From NCBI GenBank assembly GCA_902796635.1, contig CADBPU010000049.1:1-23498 (forward strand): a DNA stretch of 23,498 nucleotides. Reading direction: 5' to 3'. Numbering within the stretch: position 1 is the stretch's first letter; each line of letters begins with the position of its first letter. Below the pieces are notes generated by a model. The model was not told the origin of the DNA. It saw only the letters and a list, made by a program, of their open reading frames with translations, and made no database searches. This DNA is from an uncultured Eubacteriales bacterium (GTDB lineage: Bacteria; Bacillota; Clostridia; Christensenellales; UBA1242). Both the position numbers and the translations under genes were made by a program. This document shows, one piece after another, positions 15,364 to 23,134 of this stretch.

Positions 15364-16200
15364 ATGAAAGAAAAAAAGTTTTCATTAAACAGTGTTATTT
15401 CAAACAGTGTTGAAGCATTAAAAGGAAATTATAAAAAAGTCTTAGCAGTTTCTATTATGCAATACATGGTTTTCTTTATTACATACTTTCTTACAACTTC
15501 ATTTTTAATTTCATTTGCAGTGTACGCACTTTTTGTTCCATCAACATTTTTATTTTTGAGTGATTTGCAAAATTCAAAGGCAGAGTGTGTTTTCAAAATT
15601 GGCAAAAGTTTGACAACAGCAATTTTGATTTCATTTTTGTATGTTTTTGTGTTTGGCGTAGGATTAATACTTCTCATTTTCCCAGCAGTCATATTCTTTG
15701 CAAACTATGGTTTGGTGTTTGAAGAAGCAAAACAAGGGGATAAAGATGTGCTTTCTGCTTTCAAATCAGCAAAAGAGAGCGTAAAGGGCTATAAAGGAAA
15801 AATGTCATTGTTATGTCTTACATTCTTATTACTCTTTATTTTGTTTGTTGGTTTTGGAATTTTGGTTGCTTGGTTATTTAGTTTATTTATTCCAGCACTT
15901 ACTGTATATTCAAGTTTTATATTAACATTTATCAATGTTCCATTATTCTATTATGTTGGCAGTTTTCTTGGACTTTCACTTTTCCTTATATTTGTTATGC
16001 CATTTGAATTTGTTGCAGTTTCAAAAATGAAAGAAGCCATTGAACAAGACAGATTAAAGAAAGAAGAAGTTAAGGAAGAAGATAAAAAGGAAGAGTTGCC
16101 AGAAGCAAAAGAAGTAATTGAACTTGGTCAAGAAGAACTCAAAAAAGAAGATGCAGAACCAAAACATGATGATGACAATCCACCTGATTATATATCATAA
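15364..16200 (+). CDS. DUF975-like integral membrane protein with charged C-terminal tail
   Basis: A 278-residue membrane protein with about six hydrophobic segments (in 27-69, 84-119 and 147-219). The segment VFEEAKQGDKDVLSAFKSAKESVKGYKGK between helices resembles the conserved S-x(3-4)-KGxK piece of DUF975 and related GPDPase-membrane-domain proteins, whose function is unknown. Residues ~222-278 form a hydrophilic tail rich in Glu, Lys and Asp with repeated KEE/KKEE groups, ending DDDNPPDYIS; it probably lies in the cytoplasm and may be disordered. It has its own promoter, a good AAGGAG site 5 nt before the ATG, and a terminator just after the stop, so it is a single-gene unit. Family membership is a moderate guess. 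Confidence 0.65.
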   Translation: MKEKKFSLNSVISNSVEALKGNYKKVLAVSIMQYMVFFITYFLTTSFLISFAVYALFVPSTFLFLSDLQNSKAECVFKIGKSLTTAILISFLYVFVFGVGLILLIFPAVIFFANYGLVFEEAKQGDKDVLSAFKSAKESVKGYKGKMSLLCLTFLLLFILFVGFGILVAWLFSLFIPALTVYSSFILTFINVPLFYYVGSFLGLSLFLIFVMPFEFVAVSKMKEAIEQDRLKKEEVKEEDKKEELPEAKEVIELGQEELKKEDAEPKHDDDNPPDYIS

Positions 16201-16205
16201 AATTT

Positions 16206-16230
16206 AATGGCACAAAACGTGCCATTTTTT
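16206..16230 (+). terminator. Intrinsic terminator of the DUF975-like gene
   Basis: AATGGCAC (16206-16213), loop AAAAC, GTGCCATT (16219-16226), then T to 16230. It starts 5 nt after the stop codon and isolates this gene from spoVT. Confidence 0.88.
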
Positions 16231-16274
16231 ATTGCAAAAAACATAAAAATAAATAATTTTTTATAATATTCTTT

Positions 16275-16304
16275 TGAATATTTTTTTTTGAATAAAAAAT
16301 ACTA
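16275..16304 (+). promoter_or_regulatory. Sigma-G-like (forespore) promoter of spoVT
   Basis: TGAATA (16275-16280), 17-bp spacer, AATACTA (16298-16304). The Bacillus sigma-G consensus is about GnATR, 17-18 bp, CATnnTA; only the first C of the -10 box differs. Bacillus spoVT is a sigma-G gene. The predicted start (~16311) would fall inside the GAGGAG ribosome binding site, which is a weakness of this call. A TATAAT at 16262-16267 has no good -35 box. Confidence 0.5.
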
Positions 16305-16320
16305 AAATTGAGGAGAAAAC

Positions 16321-16854
16321 ATGAAAGCAACAGGTGTAGTAAGAAGGATTGATGAACTTGGAAGAATTGTTATACCAAAAGAGATAAGAAGAACGTTAAA
16401 AATAAAAGAAGGTACACCACTTGAAATTTTTACGGAAGACAGTGGACAGTTATTATTAAAAAAATATTCACCAATAGTGGAACTTGGAGAACTTGCAAGA
16501 GAAGTGTGTGAAAGCATTTTTTTAGCAACTGAACAAAATGTACTTATAGTAAATATGGAAAATGTTATTGCAAGCAGTGGTCCAAATAAAAATACATATC
16601 TTGAAAAAACAGTTGATAGCAGGTTAGAAAAACTTATAAATGCAAGAATGACTCAAATTGTTTCAATGAGTGAAGAAAGTATTAGAATTTTTCAAGATAA
16701 TTACAATATCAAGTTTTATGTTGTCAGTCCAATCATGGCAAATGGTGATGTTTTTGGAGCAATTATTATTTTTGACGAAAAAAATGATTTGACAGATTGT
16801 GAAAAAAAGATAGCACAATCCTTTGCGGATTATATTGGCAAACAGTTGGGGTGA
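16321..16854 (+). CDS. spoVT: Stage V sporulation protein T (AbrB-family regulator)
   Basis: A transcription factor that in Bacillus adjusts the sigma-G regulon in the developing forespore. The N-terminal AbrB/SpoVT DNA-binding domain covers ~1-50: MKATGVVRRIDELGRIVIPK, then RRTLKIKEGTPLEIF and LLLKKYSPIVELGE, nearly identical to the Bacillus protein as I recall it. Residues ~55-175 form the GAF-like domain (VLIVNMENVIASSG, then VVSPIMANGDVFGAIIIF). The length of 177 matches the Bacillus protein (178). GAGGAG (16310-16315) is 5 nt before the ATG. It ends 1 nt before a SpoVB-type flippase gene, as in the Bacillus spoVT-yabM pair. AbrB-type regulators without sporulation exist, but the full-length GAF domain and the neighbour favour SpoVT. 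Confidence 0.93.
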   Translation: MKATGVVRRIDELGRIVIPKEIRRTLKIKEGTPLEIFTEDSGQLLLKKYSPIVELGELAREVCESIFLATEQNVLIVNMENVIASSGPNKNTYLEKTVDSRLEKLINARMTQIVSMSEESIRIFQDNYNIKFYVVSPIMANGDVFGAIIIFDEKNDLTDCEKKIAQSFADYIGKQLG

Positions 16855-16855
16855 T

Positions 16856-18499
16856 ATGACACAATCAAAAAATGGATTTTTGAGTGGAGCAATAATTTTG
16901 TTTTTTTGCAGTATTGTTTCAAAAGCACTTGGCGCTTTATACAAAATTCCACTCTTAAAAATTCTTGGAACAACAGGGCTTGGAGAGTATCAAATGATAT
17001 TATCAATTTATGCTCTCTTTTTGGTTATATCTTCAAGTGGTATAACAATAACACTAAGTAAATTAATTGCGAGAGAAACCAGATATAAGAATATTAACAA
17101 TCAAAAAAAATATTTAAGAATTTCTTTTTTAATAACTTTAATTCTATCATCTTTTCTTTCATTAATTTTGATTTCAATATCTCCAATTTTATCTAAATTT
17201 CAAAGTTTCAAAGACTTAAAAATATGTTATTTGGCAATAGCACCTGCACTTATTTTTAGTAGTTTGATTGCAGTATTTAGGGGCTATTTCTTGGGTAAAA
17301 GAAACATGACTTTCAGTGGTTCTGTGTTGATTGTAGAAGCCGGCTTAAAACTTGTTTTTAGTTTAATTTTGTCTTCAAAATTTGCATACATGGGTGCTAC
17401 GGGTGCTGTGTTTGGCGCTGTTTTGGGTATAACTATTTGCGAAGTTTTATCACTTCTTTTTATGCTTATTTTGTATTTTTTTAAGAAAAGAACAAAGAAT
17501 AAAAAATCAATATCACAAATAGTGAAAAATAAATCAAAATATAACAAAACATCAAAGCCACTATCTTTTAACTATCATTTTTTACATTGCCAAAATTCAA
17601 GGTATGTATCATACAAAAATGCATTTTTTGAAGTGTTAAAAGTTTCATTTTTTGTAGCATTGCAATCTTGCATTTTTCCACTTGTTGGTGCTATTGATGG
17701 CTTGGTTGTTGTGCCTTTGCTTCTAAAAACAGGAATTTCGCAATCAATCGCATACTCACTTTTTGGCATTGAAGATGGTGTTGTTGCCACAATAGTTTCC
17801 ATGCCAATAGTTGTTGCAACAAGCATTGGTTCTGCATTAATTCCAAACATAAAAAGTCAAAAAAAACCAGACGTCATGATACAAAATGCTCTAAAAGTTG
17901 TTTGGTTGATTTCAATTTTTTGTGGCACTTTATTTATTTTCTTTTCAAAAGGAATAGTGCAATTTTTGTATGGCAGTGGACTCACTTCAAAAACGTTTAG
18001 CGAATTGACTATTTCAAGTGATTTGCTTAAAATCAATGGCTTTAATATTATTTATATAAGTTTATTAAGTGTTTCAACAAGTATTTTGCAGGGACTTGAT
18101 AGAAGCAAAATTCCTGTCAAAAACTTGCTTATTGCAAGCATATCAAGGTTTATTGTTTTGGCATTTTGTCTTACAAACAGCACAACAAATATTTATGGCA
18201 TTGCACTTGCAAACATGGTTTTATATTCCGTTGCATTGATACTTAATTTGAAAGAACTAAAAAGATATGCCAATATATCCTTTTCTATCAAAAACATTTT
18301 TCTCTTGCCAACATTTTCACTTGTTTCGGTTTCACTTTCTTTATATTTATTAAAATTGATTCTTTACCCAATTTTATCAACCAAAGTGGCAACCTTACTG
18401 ATTGTTGTGTCGGTATTAACTCTTTACACTTTACTTTTAGTATCTACAAAAGTTTTGAATATAAAAGATATTTTTGCTTTTAGAAAAAAGAATAATTGA
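16856..18499 (+). CDS. SpoVB/YabM-type polysaccharide flippase (MOP superfamily)
   Basis: A polytopic transporter of about 14 helices and 547 residues, of the family that holds SpoVB, YtgP and YabM, which move lipid-linked sugars or lipid II across the membrane. The N-terminus NGFLSGAIILFFCSIVSKAL, then KILGTTGLGEYQM and GITITLSKLIARE, is typical of SpoVB-like proteins. AVFRGYFLGKRNM and ALIPNIKSQK are further family positions. A basic loop of ~50 residues (~212-262, Lys/Asn/Ser-rich) lies between helices 6 and 7. The ATG at 16856 is 1 nt after the spoVT stop, with GGGGTG (16848-16853) inside the spoVT end, so translation is coupled. The paralogue cannot be decided from sequence; the spoVT neighbour favours a YabM-like role in the spore envelope. 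Confidence 0.85.
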   Translation: MTQSKNGFLSGAIILFFCSIVSKALGALYKIPLLKILGTTGLGEYQMILSIYALFLVISSSGITITLSKLIARETRYKNINNQKKYLRISFLITLILSSFLSLILISISPILSKFQSFKDLKICYLAIAPALIFSSLIAVFRGYFLGKRNMTFSGSVLIVEAGLKLVFSLILSSKFAYMGATGAVFGAVLGITICEVLSLLFMLILYFFKKRTKNKKSISQIVKNKSKYNKTSKPLSFNYHFLHCQNSRYVSYKNAFFEVLKVSFFVALQSCIFPLVGAIDGLVVVPLLLKTGISQSIAYSLFGIEDGVVATIVSMPIVVATSIGSALIPNIKSQKKPDVMIQNALKVVWLISIFCGTLFIFFSKGIVQFLYGSGLTSKTFSELTISSDLLKINGFNIIYISLLSVSTSILQGLDRSKIPVKNLLIASISRFIVLAFCLTNSTTNIYGIALANMVLYSVALILNLKELKRYANISFSIKNIFLLPTFSLVSVSLSLYLLKLILYPILSTKVATLLIVVSVLTLYTLLLVSTKVLNIKDIFAFRKKNN

Positions 18500-18557
18500 T
18501 ATTGAGTATTGCATACAAAAATCTAATTCACAAATTTAGTTTATTATTTTGAAAAAA

Positions 18558-18568
18558 TATAGTAAAAT
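18558..18568 (+). promoter_or_regulatory. Candidate -10 region of the dus gene
   Basis: TATAGT (18558-18563) overlaps TAAAAT (18563-18568). Neither has a strong -35 box at 16-18 bp. The start codon follows within 6-11 nt and there is no ribosome binding site. Confidence 0.35.
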
Positions 18569-18574
18569 ATGACT

Positions 18575-19501
18575 ATGAAAATCGGAAAGTTTGAAACAAA
18601 AAACAATTTGTTTTTGTCGCCAATGGCTGGCTACACTGATGTTGCAATGCGTTATCTTTGCAAAAAATTTGGTGCAGGTCTTACGACCACAGAAATGGTG
18701 AGCGCAAAAGGGCTTGTATATGATAGCGAAAAGACCAAGTGGCTACTCAACATGTCGCCATTAGAAGATATAAAAGTTGTTCAACTTTTTGGGCATGAGC
18801 CAGATGTTTTTGTCAAAGCAATACAAAACGACGTATTGAAGGATTTTGATATAATAGATATCAACATGGGTTGTCCAGCACCAAAAATTGTCAAAAATGG
18901 CGAAGGCAGTTTTTTGATGACAAATCCAAAACTTGCGTATGAAATAGTAAAGGCGTGTGTAAATGCAACAACCAAACCTATAACTGTAAAGATGCGTCTT
19001 GGCTACGAAAAAAACAATGCGGTTGAGTTTGCAAAAGTGTTGCAAAGTGCAGGCGCCAGTGCAATTTGTGTGCATGGCAGATTGAAGACGCAAGGATATA
19101 GTGGCAAAGCCGATTATGAAGAAATTGCAAAAGTCAAGCAAGCAGTAAAAATTCCTGTGATTGCAAATGGAGATGTTGTAGACAAAGCGTCGTATCAAAA
19201 TATTTTGGAAATCACCAAAGCCGATGCTGTGTCAATCGGTCGGGCTAGTGTTGGCAACCCACATATTTTTGCAGATATTCTTAATTTAGATATCCCGTAC
19301 AACAAACTAGAAACCATAAAAGAGCAGTATGAAATGCTACTCAAATACTATGATGAACATTTTGTGATTACTACTATGAGAAAACACATAGTGGGCTATA
19401 TAAAGGGCAAAAATCTTTCACAAGAAATAAAATTAAAACTCGTAACATCAAATGATATAAATGAAATAATAAATATTTTGAATGATATATTCAAAAACTA
19501 G
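18575..19501 (+). CDS. dusB: tRNA-dihydrouridine synthase, DusB type
   Basis: An FMN enzyme that reduces uridine to dihydrouridine in the D-loop of tRNA with NADPH. FMN-barrel motifs are LSPMAGYTDVAMR, TEMVSAKGL, VQLFGHEPDVF, DINMGCPAPKIVKNGEGSFL (with the catalytic Cys in GCP), KMRLGYEKNN, CVHGRLKTQGYSGKADYEEI, IPVIANGDV and SIGRASVGNP. The length of 308 is slightly short of the usual 320-330, with the C-terminal helical domain kept. The ATG at 18575 gives the family N-terminus MKIGKFETKNNLFLSPMAG; an ATG two codons earlier (18569) is possible. There is no Shine-Dalgarno. It is preceded by the flippase gene and followed by a terminator that overlaps its stop codon. Confidence 0.94.
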   Translation: MKIGKFETKNNLFLSPMAGYTDVAMRYLCKKFGAGLTTTEMVSAKGLVYDSEKTKWLLNMSPLEDIKVVQLFGHEPDVFVKAIQNDVLKDFDIIDINMGCPAPKIVKNGEGSFLMTNPKLAYEIVKACVNATTKPITVKMRLGYEKNNAVEFAKVLQSAGASAICVHGRLKTQGYSGKADYEEIAKVKQAVKIPVIANGDVVDKASYQNILEITKADAVSIGRASVGNPHIFADILNLDIPYNKLETIKEQYEMLLKYYDEHFVITTMRKHIVGYIKGKNLSQEIKLKLVTSNDINEIINILNDIFKN

Positions 19502-19518
19502 GCCATTTGGCCTTTTTT
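19500..19518 (+). terminator. Intrinsic terminator overlapping the dus stop codon
   Basis: AGGCC (19500-19504), loop ATTT, GGCCT (19509-19513), then T to 19518. The last two bases of the TAG stop codon (19499-19501) are part of the stem. Confidence 0.87.
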
Positions 19519-19520
19519 GT

Positions 19521-19549
19521 TTGTCAAAAATTTGCATTTAAGATAAAAT
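19521..19549 (+). promoter_or_regulatory. Promoter of the pgk-tpiA-gpmI operon
   Basis: TTGTCA (19521-19526), 17-bp spacer, TAAAAT (19544-19549), five of six matches at each box. It lies just after the dus terminator, and its expected start (~19556) falls in the inverted repeat described next. TATAAT sequences at 19549 and 19566 lack -35 boxes. Confidence 0.6.
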
Positions 19550-19550
19550 A

Positions 19551-19578
19551 TAATTAAATTAATGATATAATTTAATTA
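19551..19578. repeat. Inverted repeat at the pgk start site (operator candidate)
   Basis: TAATTAAATTA (19551-19561), a 6-bp spacer and the exact complement TAATTTAATTA (19568-19578). It sits on and just after the predicted transcription start, upstream of the ribosome binding site. It is made only of A and T, so chance symmetry is possible. Confidence 0.4.
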
Positions 19579-19605
19579 AATGTCAACATTATAAATGGAG
19601 TTATT

Positions 19606-20790
19606 ATGAAAAAAACAATTGAAGATATAGAAATCAGTGGCAAAAGAGTGCTACTCAGGGTGGATTTTAATGTCCCAATGGAAGGTGGAAAAATAACAAG
19701 TGATGTACGTATTGTGGAAGCGTTGCCAACAATAAAATATTTGTTGCAACACAACGCAAAACTCATCATTTGCTCGCATCTAGGTAGACCAGATGGCACA
19801 CCAAACAAAAAATATTCCTTAAAACCTGTGTTTGAAAAACTTAAAGAATATTTGCCAGAATATGACCTTGCTTTTTGCAATGAAGTGATTGGCGAAAAGG
19901 CAGAAAAAATGGCAAACAATCTCAAAGAGCGTGAGGCACTACTCCTTGAAAATGTTAGATTTGAGCCGGGCGAAGAAAAAAACGAAGAATATATGATTGA
20001 TGGTTTATCTAAACTTGCTGATATCTTTGTTTTGGACGCATTTGGCACCAGCCACAGAAAGCATGCTTCAACTTATGGCGTATCAAGCAAACTTCCAAGT
20101 GCTATGGGCTATCTCGTTCAAAAGGAAGTTGAAACATTTGAAGAAATTTTGCAAAAGCCACAAAGACCTTTTGTTGCAATTTTGGGTGGTGCAAAAATCA
20201 AAGATAAAATTGATGTTGTGAAAAATCTTATTAATAAGGTTGATACAATTTTGATTGGTGGTGGAATGTGTTTCACATTTATCAAAGCCATAAAGGGCGA
20301 AGTTGGTGCATCACTTGTTGATGATGAAAAGATTGAGTTTTGCTATGAAATAATTAAAGAAGCAATCAACAAAAAAGTAAAAATAATTTTGCCTGTTGAT
20401 TTTGTTTGTGCAAAAAATATTGATGATGAAGCTGGTGCAGAAATTTACAAACTTGGCAAAATACCAGCTGACAAAATGGGGCTTGATATTGGGCCAAAAA
20501 CAATCAAGCTTTTCAAAAAATTTATCAAACGTGCCAAGACAGTTGTGTGGAACGGACCAATGGGCGTTTATGAAAAACTTATGTTCAAGAATGGAACAAG
20601 AAGCGTTGCAGAACTCGTTGCAAAAAACAAGCGATGCAAATCTGTTATTGGTGGTGGTGATGTTGTCAGCGCAGTTGAAGAGTTTGACCTTATTGAGAAA
20701 TTTTCTCATGTTTCAACCGGTGGTGGCGCAAGTTTGAAGTTGCTTGAAGGCAAGGAACTTCCTGCAATTTCCGTTTTGAGCGAAAAGTAG
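19606..20790 (+). CDS. pgk: Phosphoglycerate kinase
   Basis: Transfers phosphate from 1,3-bisphosphoglycerate to ADP, the first ATP-forming step of glycolysis. All family motifs are present: RVLLRVDFNVPM near residue 16, then CSHLGRPDG, LLLENVRFEPGEEKN, FVLDAFGTSHRKHAS, ILGGAKIKDKIDVVKNLINK, VVWNGPMGVYE, and SVIGGGDVVSAV with HVSTGGGASLKLLEGKELP at the nucleotide-binding end. The 394-residue length is standard. TGGAG lies 5-9 nt before the ATG at 19606. It begins the pgk-tpiA-gpmI operon; the GAPDH gene often found just upstream is absent, and dusB lies there instead. Nothing unusual is seen in the protein. Confidence 0.98.
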   Translation: MKKTIEDIEISGKRVLLRVDFNVPMEGGKITSDVRIVEALPTIKYLLQHNAKLIICSHLGRPDGTPNKKYSLKPVFEKLKEYLPEYDLAFCNEVIGEKAEKMANNLKEREALLLENVRFEPGEEKNEEYMIDGLSKLADIFVLDAFGTSHRKHASTYGVSSKLPSAMGYLVQKEVETFEEILQKPQRPFVAILGGAKIKDKIDVVKNLINKVDTILIGGGMCFTFIKAIKGEVGASLVDDEKIEFCYEIIKEAINKKVKIILPVDFVCAKNIDDEAGAEIYKLGKIPADKMGLDIGPKTIKLFKKFIKRAKTVVWNGPMGVYEKLMFKNGTRSVAELVAKNKRCKSVIGGGDVVSAVEEFDLIEKFSHVSTGGGASLKLLEGKELPAISVLSEK

Positions 20791-20823
20791 TTAAATGATA
20801 TATTATCTCAAAAGTGAGGTGTT

Positions 20824-21522
20824 ATGAATAAAAGATTTTTGTTTGTTTGTAATTTCAAAATGAATAGTTTAGATGTTATGGAATATGTCAATGCCATAAA
20901 AGATGACCACATTGACAACTTGGTTTTATGCCCTAACTTTTGTGATATAAAAGATTATGCTATTTTGAAAAGAAACGGCATAATGTTAGGGGCTCAAAAT
21001 GTAAGTGAGTTTTCAGGTGGTGCATATACTGGAGAAGTTAGCGCAAGTATGCTCAAAGAGTCCGGCGCGGATTTTTGCATTATTGGACATAGCGAAAGAA
21101 AAAAGTATATGTTTGAGACATTATCTCAAACAAACCAAAAAGCAAAAAGATTGCTGGAAGCAGGAATCACACCAATCATTTGTGTTGGCGAAGATACAGA
21201 AAAAGGAGATGACTTTGCAGTAAGATATGTTCTTTTGGAACTCAATGAAGTTTTGAAAGATATTGCCATCTCAAAAGTTATTGTTGCATACGAGCCAATT
21301 TGGGCAATAGGCACAGGCAAAGTGCCAAGCAATAGTCATATTCAAAATGTGATTTCAGCAATAAAAAAATATACTGGCGTTGAAGTCTGTTTGTATGGTG
21401 GCAGTTTTGGAGAAAATAATTACAAGGAAATTTCAAGTTTGGCTTGTGTTGATGGTGCGCTTATTGGTGGTGCAAGTTTGAAACCAAATTTGATTGTCAA
21501 AATTCAAAAAGATTTAAGATAG
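20824..21522 (+). CDS. tpiA: Triosephosphate isomerase
   Basis: Interconverts dihydroxyacetone phosphate and glyceraldehyde 3-phosphate. Catalytic residues are N10 and K12 in CNFKMN, H88 in IIGHSERKK, and E156 in VAYEPIWAIGTGK. Phosphate-binding pieces are YGGSFGENN and ALIGGASLKP. At 232 residues it is ~15-20 shorter than typical bacterial enzymes, mostly through shorter loops, with all active-site parts kept. The ATG at 20824 is preceded by GAGGTG (20816-20821). A short hairpin, ATCTCA (20805-20810), loop AAAG, TGAGGT (20815-20820) with one G-U pair, covers that site and could lower translation. It lies 33 nt after pgk and 20 nt before gpmI, in one operon. Confidence 0.97.
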   Translation: MNKRFLFVCNFKMNSLDVMEYVNAIKDDHIDNLVLCPNFCDIKDYAILKRNGIMLGAQNVSEFSGGAYTGEVSASMLKESGADFCIIGHSERKKYMFETLSQTNQKAKRLLEAGITPIICVGEDTEKGDDFAVRYVLLELNEVLKDIAISKVIVAYEPIWAIGTGKVPSNSHIQNVISAIKKYTGVEVCLYGGSFGENNYKEISSLACVDGALIGGASLKPNLIVKIQKDLR

Positions 21523-21542
21523 ATTTTGAAAGGAGAACTATT

Positions 21543-23054
21543 ATGAAAAAACCTGTTGCTTTGGTTGTTATTGATGGCTTTGGCATTGGCAAAGATTATG
21601 AAGGCAATGCAGTCAAAAAAGCCAACATGCCATATTTTGATTATTTAATGAACACATATCCACACTCAAAACTTGGTGCAAGTGGAGAAGATGTTGGACT
21701 TAAACATGGCCAAATGGGTAATAGTGAAGTTGGACATTTGAATATTGGTGCAGGAAGAATTGTCAGTCAAGATATGACAAGAATAGACAACGCCATAGAT
21801 AATGGCTCATTTTTCAAAAATCCTGCTTTGACAAATCTTATGAACAACTTAAAAAAATCTGGTGGCAATTTGCACATTATGGGACTTATGAGTGATGGTG
21901 GAATTCACAGCCATATCAATCACTTGTATGCAGTTATGCAAATGGCAAAAGATTTTGGCGTAAACAAGGTTTTGATTCACTTTTTTGCTGATGGCAGAGA
22001 TACAGATGTGCATAGTGCAATCGGTTTTGCAAAGCAAATTGAAGATGAAATAAAAAATATTGGCATTGGTCAAATTGCAACGGTTGGTGGCAGATTTTAT
22101 GGTATGGATAGGGAACTCAAATACGATAGAATCAAAAAGCATTATGATGCCATAGTTTTTGGCAAAGGCGAGCATTTTGATTCAGCACATGATGCCATTA
22201 AAAGTAGTTATGAAAAGGAAATTACCGACGAGTTTATTGTTCCTTGTGTTATTGGCGATTATCAAGAATATTTACCACAAGAAAAAGATGGCTTTGTGTT
22301 TATCAATTTCAGGAAAGATAGAACAAAGCAAATAACAGATGCTTTGACAACAAAGGGCTTTGATAAGTTTGAAACCAAATGCGCTTTCAAAAACTATGTT
22401 TGTATGACAAAGTATGGCAATTTCGATGCAGATGTTGCTTTTGAATTTCATGCGGTAAATAATAGTTTGAGTGAAGTTGTCAGCAAAAATGGCCTTTTGC
22501 AAGCAAAGTTTAGCGAGCCAACAAAATATGCACACGTAACATATTTTTTGAACGGTGGCATTGAAGAAGCATTTGCAGGCGAAGATAGATACAAAATACC
22601 ACCAAAAAATGTCAATACGTTTGATGAAGCCCCAGAGATGAGTGCTTTGGAACTTGCAGAGAAATTCAAAGAAGTGGTTGATATGGATAAATATGACTTT
22701 TTGATGTGCAATCTTGCAAATTGTGATATGGTTGGACACACTGGCAATTTCAAAGCAACAGTTATGGCTCTTGAAGCAGTTGACAGGGCTTTGAAAATTA
22801 TTTGCGAAAGTGTTTTGAGCCATGGTGGAGAACTTATCGTCACAGCAGACCACGGTAATTGTGAAAAGATGCTCAATGATGATGGCACAATTTGCACAAC
22901 TCACACAACAAATCCAGTTTGGTGTATCTATGTTGGGAATAGAAATGGTGAGATGATTGACGGACGTCTTGCAGACCTATCGCCAACAATCTTGTCTTTG
23001 CTTGGCATAAATTATCCAAAAGAATATACAGGGAAAAATTTATTAAAAAAATAA
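21543..23054 (+). CDS. gpmI: 2,3-bisphosphoglycerate-independent phosphoglycerate mutase
   Basis: Interconverts 3- and 2-phosphoglycerate using two Mn ions and a phosphoserine, without a bisphosphoglycerate cofactor. The alkaline-phosphatase-like domain has VVIDGFGIG (metal-binding D11), and H-x-QMGNSEVGHLNIGAGRIV with nucleophile S61. The middle mutase domain shows ADGRDTD and VGGRFYGMDRE. The C-terminal metal ligands are in NLANCDMVGHTGN and VTADHGNCEKM, followed by HTTNPVW. The 503-residue length is normal (~510). AAGGAG (21530-21535) is 7 nt before the ATG. It is the last gene of pgk-tpiA-gpmI; enolase, often next, is not in the window. No clear intrinsic terminator follows. Confidence 0.97.
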   Translation: MKKPVALVVIDGFGIGKDYEGNAVKKANMPYFDYLMNTYPHSKLGASGEDVGLKHGQMGNSEVGHLNIGAGRIVSQDMTRIDNAIDNGSFFKNPALTNLMNNLKKSGGNLHIMGLMSDGGIHSHINHLYAVMQMAKDFGVNKVLIHFFADGRDTDVHSAIGFAKQIEDEIKNIGIGQIATVGGRFYGMDRELKYDRIKKHYDAIVFGKGEHFDSAHDAIKSSYEKEITDEFIVPCVIGDYQEYLPQEKDGFVFINFRKDRTKQITDALTTKGFDKFETKCAFKNYVCMTKYGNFDADVAFEFHAVNNSLSEVVSKNGLLQAKFSEPTKYAHVTYFLNGGIEEAFAGEDRYKIPPKNVNTFDEAPEMSALELAEKFKEVVDMDKYDFLMCNLANCDMVGHTGNFKATVMALEAVDRALKIICESVLSHGGELIVTADHGNCEKMLNDDGTICTTHTTNPVWCIYVGNRNGEMIDGRLADLSPTILSLLGINYPKEYTGKNLLKK

Positions 23055-23088
23055 AAAACAAATTTTGAGTTTATTATTTCATTGCATA

Positions 23089-23117
23089 TTGACAACAGCA
23101 AAAAAAAATAGTAATAT
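23089..23117 (+). promoter_or_regulatory. Probable promoter of the 71-residue membrane protein
   Basis: TTGACA (23089-23094), 17-bp spacer, TAATAT (23112-23117), a perfect -35 and a 4-of-6 -10 box. AGGTG (23126-23130) follows as ribosome binding site. Confidence 0.5.
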
Positions 23118-23134
23118 ATAAATGTAGGTGAAGT

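Noticed and set aside
22272..22904. 210-codon - strand frame inside gpmI
   Set aside because: gpmI is complete with all catalytic residues; the antisense product is Cys/His/Phe-rich with no recognisable domain.
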